Shown here: piece after piece, positions 20,981 to 20,998 of the stretch
How the letters are laid out: every line of letters starts with the position of its first letter
Position numbering within the stretch: the first letter of the stretch is position 1
Assembly: GCA_009801015.1 (NCBI GenBank)
Contig: VHZZ01017567.1
Coordinates: 12,481 to 33,478, forward strand
Direction: 5' to 3'
Length of the DNA: 20,998 nucleotides
Source of the DNA: Silene noctiflora
Lineage: Eukaryota; Streptophyta; Magnoliopsida; Caryophyllales; Caryophyllaceae
Translations under genes and position numbers: made by a program
Notes under the pieces: model-generated
Seen by the model: only the letters and a program-made list of their open reading frames with translations
Told to the model about the DNA's origin: nothing
The model's database searches: none

Positions 20981-20998
20981 TCAATGATAGCACATGAT
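20981..20998 (-). CDS. ARI: 3' end of a second Ariadne-type gene (partial, runs off the window)
   Basis: The minus strand reads ATCATGTGCTATCATTGA, i.e. IMCYH and stop, against VMCYY and stop at the end of the Ariadne gene at 10659. The following 3' sequence also aligns: CAATGATAGCACATGA with CAATAATAGCACATGA on the plus strand, and AAAGAGCAATCTTCT with TAAGAGCTATTGATCTTCT. Only the last codons are inside the window, so the identity rests on this short but collinear match and on the tandem context. Confidence 0.65.
   Translation of the reverse strand: MMCYH

Overview
The window looks like nuclear DNA of a flowering plant, most likely a eudicot: genes are split by many short AT-rich GT-AG introns, and the spaces between them hold small non-autonomous transposons (Stowaway and hAT types) and a SINE. 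A recurring terminal motif of the GTGTAAGACGGT type hints at Caryophyllales (spinach/quinoa/pink relatives); that is recall, not proof. There is no sign of bacterial gene organisation, and I see no tRNA, rRNA or CRISPR and no LTR or virus-like element.

Layout, all genes on the minus strand. (1) 1-1435: transposon-rich flank with a well-delimited hAT-type MITE at 703-1153. (2) 1436-4885: F-box gene A (At4g00755-like family), five coding exons with good splice sites, but the frame breaks inside exon 2. (3) 5151-5960: spacer with gene A's leader exon and an 84-86 bp minisatellite. (4) 5960-8695: F-box gene B, same family and same exon plan, intact (325 codons), with a leader exon and a 695 bp 5'UTR intron upstream. 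(5) 9540-10658: spacer. (6) 10659-15626: a 15-exon Ariadne-type RBR ubiquitin-ligase gene (580 codons), reconstructed with phase agreement at every junction. All RING1, IBR and RING2 zinc ligands are present, but the catalytic cysteine of RING2 is serine and its neighbouring histidine is glutamine. (7) 15627-17120: gene-free stretch with MITE remnants and a hairpin. (8) 17120-20110: three decayed partial copies of the F-box gene, each missing different exons. (9) 20560-20724: an intact-looking SINE with an 11 bp target duplication. (10) 20981-20998: the last codons of a second Ariadne gene running off the right edge.

The order F-box, F-box, Ariadne, F-box relics, Ariadne suggests that an F-box plus Ariadne block was duplicated in tandem. 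Both families belong to the ubiquitin system: F-box proteins are substrate receptors of SCF cullin-RING ligases, and Ariadne RBR ligases in animals work on neddylated SCF complexes. Whether these neighbours cooperate is inference. The two points most worth following are the catalytically dead but structurally conserved Ariadne protein and the interleaved F-box/Ariadne array.
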